The translations under genes were made by a program, and so were the position numbers. The notes beneath the pieces were generated by a model. It saw only the letters and a list, made by a program, of their open reading frames with translations, had not been told where the DNA came from and did not search any database. From Bdellovibrionales bacterium (GTDB lineage Bacteria > Bdellovibrionota > UBA1018 > CAIMNF01): a stretch of 64,000 nucleotides of DNA. Below are positions 9,356 to 19,001 of the stretch, piece after piece. The stretch is taken from positions 1 to 64,000 of the forward strand of contig CANBTI010000002.1 of NCBI GenBank assembly GCA_947372355.1, written 5' to 3'. Each line of letters begins with the position of its first letter. Within the stretch, counting starts at the first letter, position 1.

Positions 9356-10417
9356 ATGTCTAAACTTACGTTAACAACATTATTGCGGGCGATGGTAGAT
9401 CAAGATGCTTCCGATTTGCATATTGCGTGTGGAACTCCCCCGCAGTTTCGTATTCATGGAAAACTGTTTAAAGCAAAATCGGATAATTTTACACCTGATC
9501 AAATTCAAGAATTAGTTTTTGAAATCCTCACCGAAGAGCAAAAACAAGTGTTTTTAGAAAAACAGGAATTAGATTTTTCTTTCGGCGTAAAAGATGTGGC
9601 TCGTTTTCGTGGAAATTTATTTTTCCAGCGAGGAAGTGTTGGAGCTGTATTTCGTAAGATCGCTATGATTGTTCCCAATATTGATGATTTGGGATTACCC
9701 GATGTTTTAAAGAAAGTAATGAGACAACCCAATGGGCTAGTGTTGATTACTGGGCCTACGGGTTCAGGAAAATCAACTTCTCTCGCTTCCATGATTGATT
9801 TTTTAAATCGAGAAGAGAATGGCCATATTCTTACTATCGAAGATCCGATTGAGTATGTTCATAATCATAAAAACTGCATCGTGAATCAGCGTGAAGTGGG
9901 TTCAGATAGTAAAAGTTTCCATGAGGCCTTGAAGCATTCTCTCAGACAAGATCCAGATTACATATTGGTAGGGGAGCTTCGAGATTTAGAAACGATTGAA
10001 ATGGCACTTACAGCCGCCGAAACAGGACACTTGGTATTTGCTACGCTTCATACGAATAGTGCGGTTCAATCGATTGCTCGTATTTTGAATGTATTTCCTC
10101 CGCATCAGCAGCCTCAAATTAGACAGCTCCTTGCCACCACTCTTCAGTGCGTGATGACCCAACAATTGGTTCCCAATTCTGGAAAATCAGGTCGCTGTTT
10201 GGCATTAGAGCTCATGATTCCAAACATGGCGGTTAGAAATTTGATTAGGGAAGATAAGATTCATCAGGTTTATGGAGCCATGCAGGCGGGACAAGGTGGT
10301 ACCGGAATGATCACTATGAATCAAAGTTTAGCTGAAAATGTGAGAAAAGGTAATCTCACTAAGCAAGATGCGATGGGATTCAGTTTAATACCTGATGAAT
10401 TACAAAAAATGGTTTAG
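9356..10417 (+). CDS. pilT: Type IV pilus retraction ATPase PilT
   Basis: GPTGSGKSTSLASM, LRQDPDYILVGELRD, C-terminal AVRNLIRE motif. Confidence 0.95.
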   Translation: MSKLTLTTLLRAMVDQDASDLHIACGTPPQFRIHGKLFKAKSDNFTPDQIQELVFEILTEEQKQVFLEKQELDFSFGVKDVARFRGNLFFQRGSVGAVFRKIAMIVPNIDDLGLPDVLKKVMRQPNGLVLITGPTGSGKSTSLASMIDFLNREENGHILTIEDPIEYVHNHKNCIVNQREVGSDSKSFHEALKHSLRQDPDYILVGELRDLETIEMALTAAETGHLVFATLHTNSAVQSIARILNVFPPHQQPQIRQLLATTLQCVMTQQLVPNSGKSGRCLALELMIPNMAVRNLIREDKIHQVYGAMQAGQGGTGMITMNQSLAENVRKGNLTKQDAMGFSLIPDELQKMV

Positions 10418-10426
10418 TATTAAAAT

Positions 10427-11653
10427 ATGCCTGAATTTAATTACACCGCTGCAGATCGAACGGGGAAAAAGATCCAGGGAAAAATGGAAGCTTCCAATGA
10501 GGGTGAGCTTCGGATGTCTCTGCGCGGCCAGGGATTAAGACCGGTTAAAATTTCTAGAACTTCAATCACTCAAGTGGATCTTGGATCTTATATCGCCGAT
10601 CTTTTGGGAACGGGCGGTTCGGTTCCACCCGATCGTTTGATGAACTTCATTAAACAATTACATGTGATGATCACTTCGGGTGTTCCGCTCATTCAGGCTT
10701 TGGAACTCTTTCACGAGCAAGAAACTCATCCCATGATGAAAAAAATCTTGGCTACCTCGAAAGAAAAAATTAAATCCGGAACATATCTTTGGGAAACTTT
10801 TTCAGCCTATCCACTTGTATTTGAAAGAGTGTTCGTATCGCTGATTCGCGCAGGCGAAAGTTCAGGAAGTTTAGATGTGATGCTCGAACGCTGTGGAAAA
10901 TATCTTGAAAACTCCTATCGATTAAAAAAATTAGTAAAAAGCTCGATGACCTATCCTATCGCAGTCGTGATCATTGCAATCGGTGTGGTTTCAATGATGT
11001 TGTTACTCGTGATTCCAAAGTTTGAAGAAATGATTGTGAGTAATGGGGGTGAGTTACCATTACCGACAAAAGTAGTGATCGCAATGTCGCACTGGTTTAG
11101 TTCAAATTTTTTACTCATTGCCATCATTACAGCCATTAGCAGTTATTTGTTTAGGATGTATGCAAAAAGTAGTGAAGGTAAAATCGTGCTTCAAAGAATC
11201 ATGATTAAAATTCCTTTATTTGGTGATTTGATTCAAAAAAATGGGGTGGCAAAATTTTCAAGAACGATGTCTACCTTGTTATCTTCTGGGGTACCGATGG
11301 TGGATTCACTGGAGATCTGTAAATCGGCATCAGAGCACATCGCTTTTGAAGATGCTTTGGGTGAAATGAAAAAAGAAATTGAATTAGGATCAACAGTTTC
11401 AACCGCGATGCACAGACAAAAAGTATTTCCAAAAATGGCAACTCAAATGGTTTCGGTAGGTGAAAATACCGGGAACATGGATAAGATGTTAGAAAGAGTT
11501 GCTGATTTTTACGAAGAAGAAGTTCAAAACACAGTACAAAATATGATGAAACTCATCGAACCATTCATGTTGGTTTTTTTAGGTGGGGTAGTTGGTGGAC
11601 TCATGATTGCCATGTATCTTCCAATTTTTCAAATGGCAGGGAATCAATCGTAA
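10427..11653 (+). CDS. pilC: Type IV pilus inner-membrane platform protein PilC
   Basis: GspF-type repeats: FIKQLHVMITSGVPLIQALE and FSRTMSTLLSSGVPMVDSLE; TM segments. Confidence 0.95.
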   Translation: MPEFNYTAADRTGKKIQGKMEASNEGELRMSLRGQGLRPVKISRTSITQVDLGSYIADLLGTGGSVPPDRLMNFIKQLHVMITSGVPLIQALELFHEQETHPMMKKILATSKEKIKSGTYLWETFSAYPLVFERVFVSLIRAGESSGSLDVMLERCGKYLENSYRLKKLVKSSMTYPIAVVIIAIGVVSMMLLLVIPKFEEMIVSNGGELPLPTKVVIAMSHWFSSNFLLIAIITAISSYLFRMYAKSSEGKIVLQRIMIKIPLFGDLIQKNGVAKFSRTMSTLLSSGVPMVDSLEICKSASEHIAFEDALGEMKKEIELGSTVSTAMHRQKVFPKMATQMVSVGENTGNMDKMLERVADFYEEEVQNTVQNMMKLIEPFMLVFLGGVVGGLMIAMYLPIFQMAGNQS

Positions 11654-12600
11654 TGGTAAGTATCGACGAAATTAAAAGACCAATTTTAGGTAAATCTCAA
11701 TCTGTTGAGGCTTTGAAGAAAATGATCACAAGGGTGGCGGCTTCAAAAACGAATATCTTAATTATTGGTGAAAGTGGAACGGGTAAAGAGTTAGTGGCGA
11801 GGGCGCTTCATGAGATGAGTCCGGTGGCGAGTGGTCCGTTCATTGCAGTGAACTGTGGCGCGATTCCTGAAACTTTGATCGAGAGTGAATTGTTTGGTCA
11901 CAAAAAAGGAAGTTTTACAGGAGCTCATGTAGATAAGCCGGGATTGTTTGAGGCTGCAGATGGTGGAACTCTTTTCTTAGATGAAATCGGAGAGTTGCCA
12001 CTTTCAATGCAGGTGAAGTTATTGCGTGCGCTTCAGGATCGTGCGATCAGAAGAGTTGGCGCAAACGATACCATTAAAATTGATGTTCGTATTGTAGCGG
12101 CAACGAATAAAAATTTAGAAGAAGCTTCAAAAAAAGGCACATTCAGAGAAGATTTATATTATCGCTTAAATGTGATTTTACTCGAAACTCCACCTCTTCG
12201 AGATCGGGTGGGGGATATGGAATTACTCACGGAGATATTCTTAAAAAAATTCAATGATAAACAAAAACGTTCTATCACTGGATTTACTCCATCTGCAATG
12301 GAGGTGATGCTTCATCATCGTTGGCCGGGAAACATTCGTGAATTGGAAAACGTAATGGAGCGAGTAGTAACGCTTGAATCATCAAACCAAATTCAAGTGA
12401 ATACTTTACCGCCTGAGATGGTAGTGGCAGCCCGTAAGGCTGCTGGAATTTCCCGCGAATTCACTCTTCGTTCTAATTTTATTATGGGGCCGATGGATCT
12501 TGAAAAAGTACTTCAGGAAGTGCGTGATTTTTATAAACGTGAGGCGATGCTTTATACCAAGAATGATGAAGAGGCTGCGAAGAAGTTACTGGGACTGTAG
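11653..12600 (+). CDS. Sigma-54-interacting AAA+ protein, PilR-like, lacking receiver domain and with truncated C-terminal HTH
   Basis: GESGTGKELVA, ELFGHKKGSFTGA, RWPGNIRELENV; starts directly at the AAA+ domain and stops at EEAAKKLLGL. Confidence 0.92.
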   Translation: MVSIDEIKRPILGKSQSVEALKKMITRVAASKTNILIIGESGTGKELVARALHEMSPVASGPFIAVNCGAIPETLIESELFGHKKGSFTGAHVDKPGLFEAADGGTLFLDEIGELPLSMQVKLLRALQDRAIRRVGANDTIKIDVRIVAATNKNLEEASKKGTFREDLYYRLNVILLETPPLRDRVGDMELLTEIFLKKFNDKQKRSITGFTPSAMEVMLHHRWPGNIRELENVMERVVTLESSNQIQVNTLPPEMVVAARKAAGISREFTLRSNFIMGPMDLEKVLQEVRDFYKREAMLYTKNDEEAAKKLLGL

Positions 12601-12611
12601 GATTACCCAAT

Positions 12612-12643
12612 AAAAAAAGCCGACACATTTCTGCGCCGGCTTT
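12612..12643 (-). terminator. Terminator for pilA (minus strand), shared with the convergent AAA+ gene
   Basis: AAAGCCG...CGGCTTT stem; on the minus strand followed by a T7 run. Confidence 0.85.
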
Positions 12644-12657
12644 GAGAAAATATAGAA

Positions 12658-13269
12658 TTAGTTTAAACCAGATTTATCATTGATCATTTGTTTGTTATTG
12701 TCGATAGACCAAGTATCCTTGTTCGCTGCACCTTTTAGAATTGCACCAGCAGCTTGTATTTTAAAGGCAGAGTTTGAAACTGATGTATTGCCAAGATCAG
12801 TTTGAGTTGAGGCGGCATTGCCACCGTCTCCGGTATTCGCTAAAAAAACATCAACATTTGGTAGTGCTGGGTCGCAGGCAGTGCCTGCAGGAGTTACAGC
12901 TCCCGCGGCATCGGTTTGCCATTGATAATAAGTGCAGAGTGTTGCACTTGCAGGTGCTGCGGGGCCACAGTTTGATCCACCGGATACGTTTGTTCCGAAT
13001 CCAAGTGTATAATAAAATTTTGTGCCTTCTCGAGAGAAACCGATATTACCTAAACAACCAGTATAGCTATTATTCTCAACCGCAAAAGTTGATTCAATAC
13101 TTTGCGCAGCTCCTAGAGAAATTTTCACTTCTGCTTGGCGTGCCTTAGCTTGGAATTTACTATATTGAGGAACAGCGATGGTAGCGAGAATACCAATGAT
13201 CGCCACAACAATCATGAGCTCAACGAGAGTAAAACCTGCTTCTAAATTTTTCATGGTTAGTTTTTTCAT
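12658..13269 (-). CDS. pilA: Type IV prepilin, major pilin candidate
   Basis: AG|FTLVELMIVVAIIGILATIAVPQY class III signal, disulfide-type cysteines; start at MKKLTMKN preferred over the longer ORF. Confidence 0.93.
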   Translation of the reverse strand: MKKLTMKNLEAGFTLVELMIVVAIIGILATIAVPQYSKFQAKARQAEVKISLGAAQSIESTFAVENNSYTGCLGNIGFSREGTKFYYTLGFGTNVSGGSNCGPAAPASATLCTYYQWQTDAAGAVTPAGTACDPALPNVDVFLANTGDGGNAASTQTDLGNTSVSNSAFKIQAAGAILKGAANKDTWSIDNNKQMINDKSGLN

Positions 13270-13293
13270 ATGATTAGTATACCATAATTGAAA

Positions 13294-13953
13294 ATGAGTA
13301 TAAGTAGTTTTTTTAAACGAAATCAGTTTAGTCAAATCCTTGTCGCCATTACTTTATTCTTAATGCAGTCTTATATGGTTCTTCCTGAGGGAGTGAAGAA
13401 CCTAAAACCAAAAGAGTTATCAGCCCCATTCTTTAAAATGATCACTATTGGCTATTGGCCAGCGGCTGTAGATTACCTTTGGATCGAAACCCTACAAATA
13501 ATCGGCGATAAAAAGTACTCTACGGATTTAGTGCCTTTTGCTGCTAATTTCTATGAATTAGCAACCGATCTCGACCCCTCATTTTATGAATTGTATGAAC
13601 AAGCGGGTGTATTATTTTCGCTCTTATTTAAAAACCCCGATCTTTCGATCCATTTTCTAGAAAAGGGGGTCAACAATGCGCCAGCTAGATGGACCCACCT
13701 CTACACTCTGCATCTACTCACTGCTTATCTATATTCTTATGAAAAAAATAATTGGGAAAAGGCTAGGGAGTATTATCTCAAGGCAGCAAATGTTCCTGGA
13801 TCTCCCGCCTACTTACAAAATATGAAAATTTGGTTGGTGGAGCCCGGCTCTGAAAAAAAACTCGCTCAAAAGGTTTTGAAGCTTTTGGCTTCGCAGGCAA
13901 GCGATGAGCTACTAAAATCTCAATATATGGAAAGATTAAAAGCTTATGAATGA
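13294..13953 (+). CDS. TPR-like membrane-anchored protein at the position of Myxococcus PilG
   Basis: N-terminal TM segment, helical repeat character (GYWPAAVDYLWIETLQ); start may be TTG at 13288. Confidence 0.6.
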   Translation: MSISSFFKRNQFSQILVAITLFLMQSYMVLPEGVKNLKPKELSAPFFKMITIGYWPAAVDYLWIETLQIIGDKKYSTDLVPFAANFYELATDLDPSFYELYEQAGVLFSLLFKNPDLSIHFLEKGVNNAPARWTHLYTLHLLTAYLYSYEKNNWEKAREYYLKAANVPGSPAYLQNMKIWLVEPGSEKKLAQKVLKLLASQASDELLKSQYMERLKAYE

Positions 13954-14569
13954 AGCATCCCAGCTTTCTTTTAATGCTATTTTGGATTCAATTTCGTTTA
14001 ATGTACCCCACGGTAAATCACTCGCGGTGATTGGCCACAATGGAGCTGGAAAAACCACTCTTTTTCATGTTCTTCTTGGTTTGAAATTTAGCATGAACGG
14101 CAGTTTTAAATTATCAGAGAAAAGTTTTGGATATGTTCCGGAACGCCCGTATCTTGAGATGGAATCCAGATTTGATGAGTTTCTGAAATTACATTTAAAT
14201 CTCATTCATTTCCCCAAAAACAAGATCAGTGAAGAAATCAATCGAGTTGCCGATATTGTTGGATTATCAGGCGAATTACAAAAAAAATTCAAACACTTTT
14301 CTAAAGGAATGCTTCAAAAATCATTACTAGCCCAAGCATTACTGGGTTCACCGAAACTCATGTTTTTAGATGAACCGATGAGCGGATTAGATCCAAACTC
14401 TAGAAAAGAACTGATGGCCGATTTACTTTCACTTAAAAATGGAGGAGTCACCCTTATCTTCACTTCGCACATGATGGAAGATGTGGAGCAGCTTTCTGAT
14501 TATGTATTAGTTTTAGATCATGGGAAACAAAAGTTCTTTGGTACAGCCCAGGAGTGGAGAGCACTATGA
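13946..14569 (+). CDS. ABC transporter ATP-binding protein (PilH position)
   Basis: Walker A GHNGAGKTT, signature FSKGMLQK, Walker B LMFLDEPMSGLD. Confidence 0.93.
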   Translation: MNEASQLSFNAILDSISFNVPHGKSLAVIGHNGAGKTTLFHVLLGLKFSMNGSFKLSEKSFGYVPERPYLEMESRFDEFLKLHLNLIHFPKNKISEEINRVADIVGLSGELQKKFKHFSKGMLQKSLLAQALLGSPKLMFLDEPMSGLDPNSRKELMADLLSLKNGGVTLIFTSHMMEDVEQLSDYVLVLDHGKQKFFGTAQEWRAL

Positions 14570-15294
14570 TTCACATTGTTCTTCACACATTTAAAGTTCT
14601 GATTCGCGAAAAAATTATCTTCAATGTTTTTGGAATCACCATTTTATTACTGTTTTTTGGCTATTTAGCATCTCAACTTGTTTATGGTCACCAAGATCGA
14701 GTGATGCTTGATCTTGGTTTAATGATGAATGCGCTTTCCATTATTTCTGTTTCCCTTGCAATTGGTTCTCGTTTTTTCAGACAAGACATTGAGAGTAAAA
14801 CTATCTATTTATTTCTCACTCGCCCCATTTCAAGAACTAATTATTATCTTGGGCGATTTTTAGGAATGGCAATGTTCTTGTTTGTAAACTTTCTATTTTT
14901 GGTTTTGGTGCTTTGGGGCTCAGTGATCTTGATGCAGGGGAAAATATCGCTAGCGTTCTTTCAGTCTTCTTTTTTAACCTTTTTAGAAGCTTTGATTTTA
15001 GTGGCTGGAAGTTTGATGTTTAGTTTTTGGTTAAGACCAGCACTGGTATCCATGGTGATGTTAACGATCGTGTTTTTAGGCCACAATCATCAACTCATTG
15101 ATTCACTGCAATCTAGCATCTCGATTTTAAACAAATTAACCCCAAACCTGAGCGTTCTTCTCATGAGCGACCGAGTGTATTATGAACAGGCACTGAGCTC
15201 TCAGCAGTTCTTTGGCGGTGCGATTTATGGAGTATTTTGGCTTTTGTTTTTTCTTCTGATTGGAAATGCAGTATTCTCAAGAAAGAACTTATGA
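14566..15294 (+). CDS. ABC transporter permease (PilI position)
   Basis: ABC-2-like TM organisation, follows ATPase; ATG at 14566 likely. Confidence 0.8.
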   Translation: MIHIVLHTFKVLIREKIIFNVFGITILLLFFGYLASQLVYGHQDRVMLDLGLMMNALSIISVSLAIGSRFFRQDIESKTIYLFLTRPISRTNYYLGRFLGMAMFLFVNFLFLVLVLWGSVILMQGKISLAFFQSSFLTFLEALILVAGSLMFSFWLRPALVSMVMLTIVFLGHNHQLIDSLQSSISILNKLTPNLSVLLMSDRVYYEQALSSQQFFGGAIYGVFWLLFFLLIGNAVFSRKNL

Positions 15295-16061
15295 CACTAC
15301 TTCCACCATTTTTTATATCCACGATTGTGATTTTATTTGGTTTGGTGATTGGTAGTTTCTTAAATGTTTTGATCTATCGTTTGCCACTGGATCTTTCGAT
15401 CGTAAAGCCAGGTAGTCATTGCCCGGCGTGTTCAAATCCTGTTCGCTGGTATTACAATATTCCCTTATTGGGTTATTTAATGTTGAGAGGAAAATGCGCT
15501 GAATGTGGTGTAAAAATCCACTGGCGTTACCCACTGGTTGAGTTTTTAACAGCGATTTTATTCTATTTTGGATTTAAACATTCTTTAGACATCGCTCAAT
15601 TTCGAATCTGGTTTTTTATTGCGAGTGGTATCGCCATTGCGTTTATTGATCTTGATCATCGAATTATTCCTGATGAACTGAGCTTGGGTGGCTGGGCCAT
15701 CGGATTACTCACTGCTTATTGGGATTATAGAAATGGTTTTGGCCATTTGATTCTTGCTTCCCTTGGTGGTTTTGGATTCTTTTTTGCTTTCGCCATGATC
15801 TATGAGAAAATTACCGGAAGAGTAGGTTTGGGCGGAGGTGACATCAAATTCATGGGGATGATTGGTGCATTTCTTGGTTTTGGCGGGATTTGGTCTAGCT
15901 TAGTGATTAGTTCGATCGTTGGTGCGGTTGTAGGAGTGGCGATCGGAAAAATCCAAAAAAATGAAAATATTTTAAAAACCTCAATTCCTTATGGTCCTTT
16001 TTTGGTATTGGGTGCTTTTGTGGAGTTATTTTTTGAGGTTTCAAAATGGATGAACATCTAG
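15291..16061 (+). CDS. pilD: Prepilin peptidase/N-methyltransferase
   Basis: GSFLNVLIYRLP, CxxC...CxxC zinc motif, DLDHRIIPDE and GGGDIKFM catalytic Asp motifs. Confidence 0.95.
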   Translation: MTLLPPFFISTIVILFGLVIGSFLNVLIYRLPLDLSIVKPGSHCPACSNPVRWYYNIPLLGYLMLRGKCAECGVKIHWRYPLVEFLTAILFYFGFKHSLDIAQFRIWFFIASGIAIAFIDLDHRIIPDELSLGGWAIGLLTAYWDYRNGFGHLILASLGGFGFFFAFAMIYEKITGRVGLGGGDIKFMGMIGAFLGFGGIWSSLVISSIVGAVVGVAIGKIQKNENILKTSIPYGPFLVLGAFVELFFEVSKWMNI

Positions 16062-16624
16062 AACGACAATATTTAGAAGTAGAACTCTATGAAAAGATAG
16101 TGGTGCGCGAGCGTCGTAGAAAAGCTATTTTAATTTCTTTAGCATCCATGATTTTTTTATTTTTATGCGCAATTCCTGTGTATAATGAGCGTTTTCCAAA
16201 GTGGGAAAGTTTAAAAGCAGCAAGAAATATTGCGGTTGAAATTCAACGAATTAAAACTGAATCTCTCAATTTAAAAAAACCACTTCTACTTTCTGTTTTG
16301 GAAAATGGAATGATTAAAGTTGAGCGTGTGAGTAGTTGTAATATTGCCCCAGGACAAACGCCAATTGCTGAAGAACAGCTTTACGAAAAAAACTGGATCA
16401 ATACCAATGAAGCCATCACTCTTTTAGGTGAAACAGATGCTAAAAAATTAAAATTTAATTTATCCGTTCATCAAATTTGTTTTGATCCTGTGACTGGAGT
16501 GAATTCTCCAAAATTTAAAAAGGTATTTGTAATTGTTCCTGTCAAAGATTTGGCGGAATCAAGACTCGATCGAGCTTCTTATGTAGAGGTCGAATCATCT
16601 TTCGCAAGAATATCCATAAATTAG
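16046..16624 (+). CDS. Membrane-anchored protein of unknown function within pil locus
   Basis: Single N-terminal TM; overlaps pilD by 16 nt; no family recognised. Confidence 0.65.
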   Translation: MDEHLERQYLEVELYEKIVVRERRRKAILISLASMIFLFLCAIPVYNERFPKWESLKAARNIAVEIQRIKTESLNLKKPLLLSVLENGMIKVERVSSCNIAPGQTPIAEEQLYEKNWINTNEAITLLGETDAKKLKFNLSVHQICFDPVTGVNSPKFKKVFVIVPVKDLAESRLDRASYVEVESSFARISIN

Positions 16625-16684
16625 AGTCAAGGTTTTGATTTTTATATCGACACGCATCAACACACTCAGTAGCATAATAGATGA

Positions 16685-17779
16685 ATGTCAACAGCTCAAG
16701 GAAGGGCAGGAAGCAGTCTGCTTGATCGATTAAAGTCCGGAATGAATTTTTCATTCAGCGGCGGTCAATCTGCTATTGGTTTATCGATAGGTGCTTCATC
16801 AATAAAAGTTTCTGAATTAAAAAAGAAAAAAAAGAAGTGGCACCTAATAAAGTACTCAGCGATTTCACTCACTGACATTCCTGGTGATCATCGCGAAATT
16901 TCTAATCCAACGTTAACGATCAATACAATTCAAGCCGTAATGAAGCAGGCAGGAATTAGTTCAAAGAATGTTTGTTCCGCGATTGCAGGTAGTGGATTAA
17001 TTATTAAAAATTTAATGGTCACTGTTGCAAACATGAAAGAACTTCAGGATCAGGTTTTTTGGGAAGCAGAACAATATATCCCCTACGAAATCTCAGAAGT
17101 GGTGATTGATTTTCAGGTGGTGGGTGAGCCTAAGGGTGATCAAGTAGAAGTGATTTTAGTTGCAGTAAAAAAGGATTTTTTAGAACAATACATGTCGGTG
17201 ATTGAGCAATCAAAATTAAATCCAAAAATTATGGATACTGAATTCTTCGCTCTTCAAAACACCTTTGAAGCAAATTACGAAGTTTCATCTACTGAGTCAG
17301 CGCTTCTAGCGGATGTGGGAGCGATCAGCACTAAAATTGTGATTTGTGGAAATGGCATACCTTACTTTACCAAAGATGCCCCTTTTGGCGGAATCGCGGT
17401 GACCAGCGAAATTCAAAGAGAACTGAATCTTCCCCGAATGCAAGATGCGGAGAGCTTAAAAGTTTCAGTAAATTTACCGCAAGAAGTGAGAGATGTTCTC
17501 ACTCGAACAGGACAAAATCTTGCAGGAGAAATTAAAAAAGCAATTGATTTCTATTCCGCATCTTCGCTGGGGCCTCCAGTGACAAAAGTTTTTTTATCGG
17601 GTGGTGGATCACGCATTGATGGGCTTACTAGAATTGTTAAAGAGTACACCTCCATTCCTTGTGAATATTTAAATCCATTTCAAGAGGTAGGATCAGAGTT
17701 AAAAGATTTAGGTGGAGATATTTCGCAAGAGGTAGTGATACCAATGGGCTTAGCGATTCGAGCGGGGTCTGAAAAATGA
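16685..17779 (+). CDS. pilM: Type IV pilus assembly protein PilM
   Basis: IGLSIGASSIKVSELKK, actin-like fold motifs, EAEQYIPYEI, LSGGGSRIDGL. Confidence 0.93.
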   Translation: MSTAQGRAGSSLLDRLKSGMNFSFSGGQSAIGLSIGASSIKVSELKKKKKKWHLIKYSAISLTDIPGDHREISNPTLTINTIQAVMKQAGISSKNVCSAIAGSGLIIKNLMVTVANMKELQDQVFWEAEQYIPYEISEVVIDFQVVGEPKGDQVEVILVAVKKDFLEQYMSVIEQSKLNPKIMDTEFFALQNTFEANYEVSSTESALLADVGAISTKIVICGNGIPYFTKDAPFGGIAVTSEIQRELNLPRMQDAESLKVSVNLPQEVRDVLTRTGQNLAGEIKKAIDFYSASSLGPPVTKVFLSGGGSRIDGLTRIVKEYTSIPCEYLNPFQEVGSELKDLGGDISQEVVIPMGLAIRAGSEK

Positions 17780-18396
17780 TCAAAATTAATCTCGCTAAGA
17801 AAAAGCAAGTGACCTATTCGGGAAGCGAAGGAGAATCAACGGGTGGAGTTCTCTCTTCAATAAAGGCTTTTGGCGCTTCCGCGGATTCAAGTGATTTTAT
17901 TGGCATCGTTTCGAAAATTTTATTACCCGTGGTTTTGTGTATCATTTCTTATTTCGCTTTCAGTTATTTTATTCAGCTTAAAACAGATGAGCTACAAGTT
18001 GAGGCGACCAATATTGAGAATGAAAAAACCAAAATTCAAGATGAGTTAAAAAAAATAGGTGGATTTGAAAAACAGAAGATCGAACTTGAAAAGACGCAAC
18101 AAGTGATCAATGTGAAAATCACCACTATTGAGCAATTAATTCAAGGTAAAGATCATACGGTGAAATCGATGATTGCACTTTCGCAAGCATTGCCGAAAGA
18201 TGTTTGGGTAACAGAAGTAACTGTATCAGAAAAGGCCTTTAATATACGTGGAAACACGATCGACATGGGTTTGGTAAGTGATGTGATGACCAAACTTGGA
18301 AACAGTGTGTATTTTAAGGATGTTACTTTAAAGGGCAGTACGGCTGATCCTTCGGGTAGACAGGCATCGTTCGAACTGAGTGCGAGGCGCGAATGA
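17776..18396 (+). CDS. pilN: Type IV pilus assembly protein PilN
   Basis: MIKINLAKKK N-terminus (PilM-binding), TM, coiled coil; 4-nt overlap with pilM. Confidence 0.9.
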   Translation: MIKINLAKKKQVTYSGSEGESTGGVLSSIKAFGASADSSDFIGIVSKILLPVVLCIISYFAFSYFIQLKTDELQVEATNIENEKTKIQDELKKIGGFEKQKIELEKTQQVINVKITTIEQLIQGKDHTVKSMIALSQALPKDVWVTEVTVSEKAFNIRGNTIDMGLVSDVMTKLGNSVYFKDVTLKGSTADPSGRQASFELSARRE

Positions 18397-19001
18397 TAGC
18401 AAAATTAAAATCATTTCCTTTTATTTTGATTTTTTTAATTTACGCGGCTTATTTGGGAAGTCAGTATTACCAATTTCAATATGCACCTGATGGGCAATTT
18501 GAAATGCATCAGATTAAAGTGAAGCAAAGTAAAGATGAAGTGGAAACGCTTAAGAAGAAATTAACTGAAGGTCAAAAATTTTTAAAAGGTTTAGAACTAA
18601 AGAAAGCAGAATTAAGAGCCCAAGTGAAAAAACTTTCTGATTATCAAGGGGTTCTTTCAGAGGGTTTAGATGTGGCTTCACTTCTTAAAGTATTGATCAC
18701 TGAAACTAAAAGAATTCAATTAAAAGTGGATCGCATTGAACCAGGTCGTAGAACACCTAAAGAATATTATATCGAACAAGAATTCAGATTAGATGTAAAA
18801 GGCACTTATGCACAAATGGTGTTACTTGCTCAAAGAATATCTCAACTTCAAAGAATTCTTAGAATCGAAGCATTCACATTAAAGCCATCTGCTGCAGCAA
18901 TTGCAAAAACAAATTCAAGCCTACTCGATGGACAACTCTCGATTAGAGCTTATCAATATACAGCGAGTAAGGAAGATACGATTGCGGGGGCTTACAAATG
19001 A
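18393..19001 (+). CDS. pilO: Type IV pilus assembly protein PilO
   Basis: N-terminal TM, coiled coil, order after pilN. Confidence 0.87.
   Translation: MIAKLKSFPFILIFLIYAAYLGSQYYQFQYAPDGQFEMHQIKVKQSKDEVETLKKKLTEGQKFLKGLELKKAELRAQVKKLSDYQGVLSEGLDVASLLKVLITETKRIQLKVDRIEPGRRTPKEYYIEQEFRLDVKGTYAQMVLLAQRISQLQRILRIEAFTLKPSAAAIAKTNSSLLDGQLSIRAYQYTASKEDTIAGAYK

Noticed and set aside
12774-13148. 124-aa plus-strand ORF antisense to pilA
   Set aside because: No family features; pilA frame is clearly the coding one.
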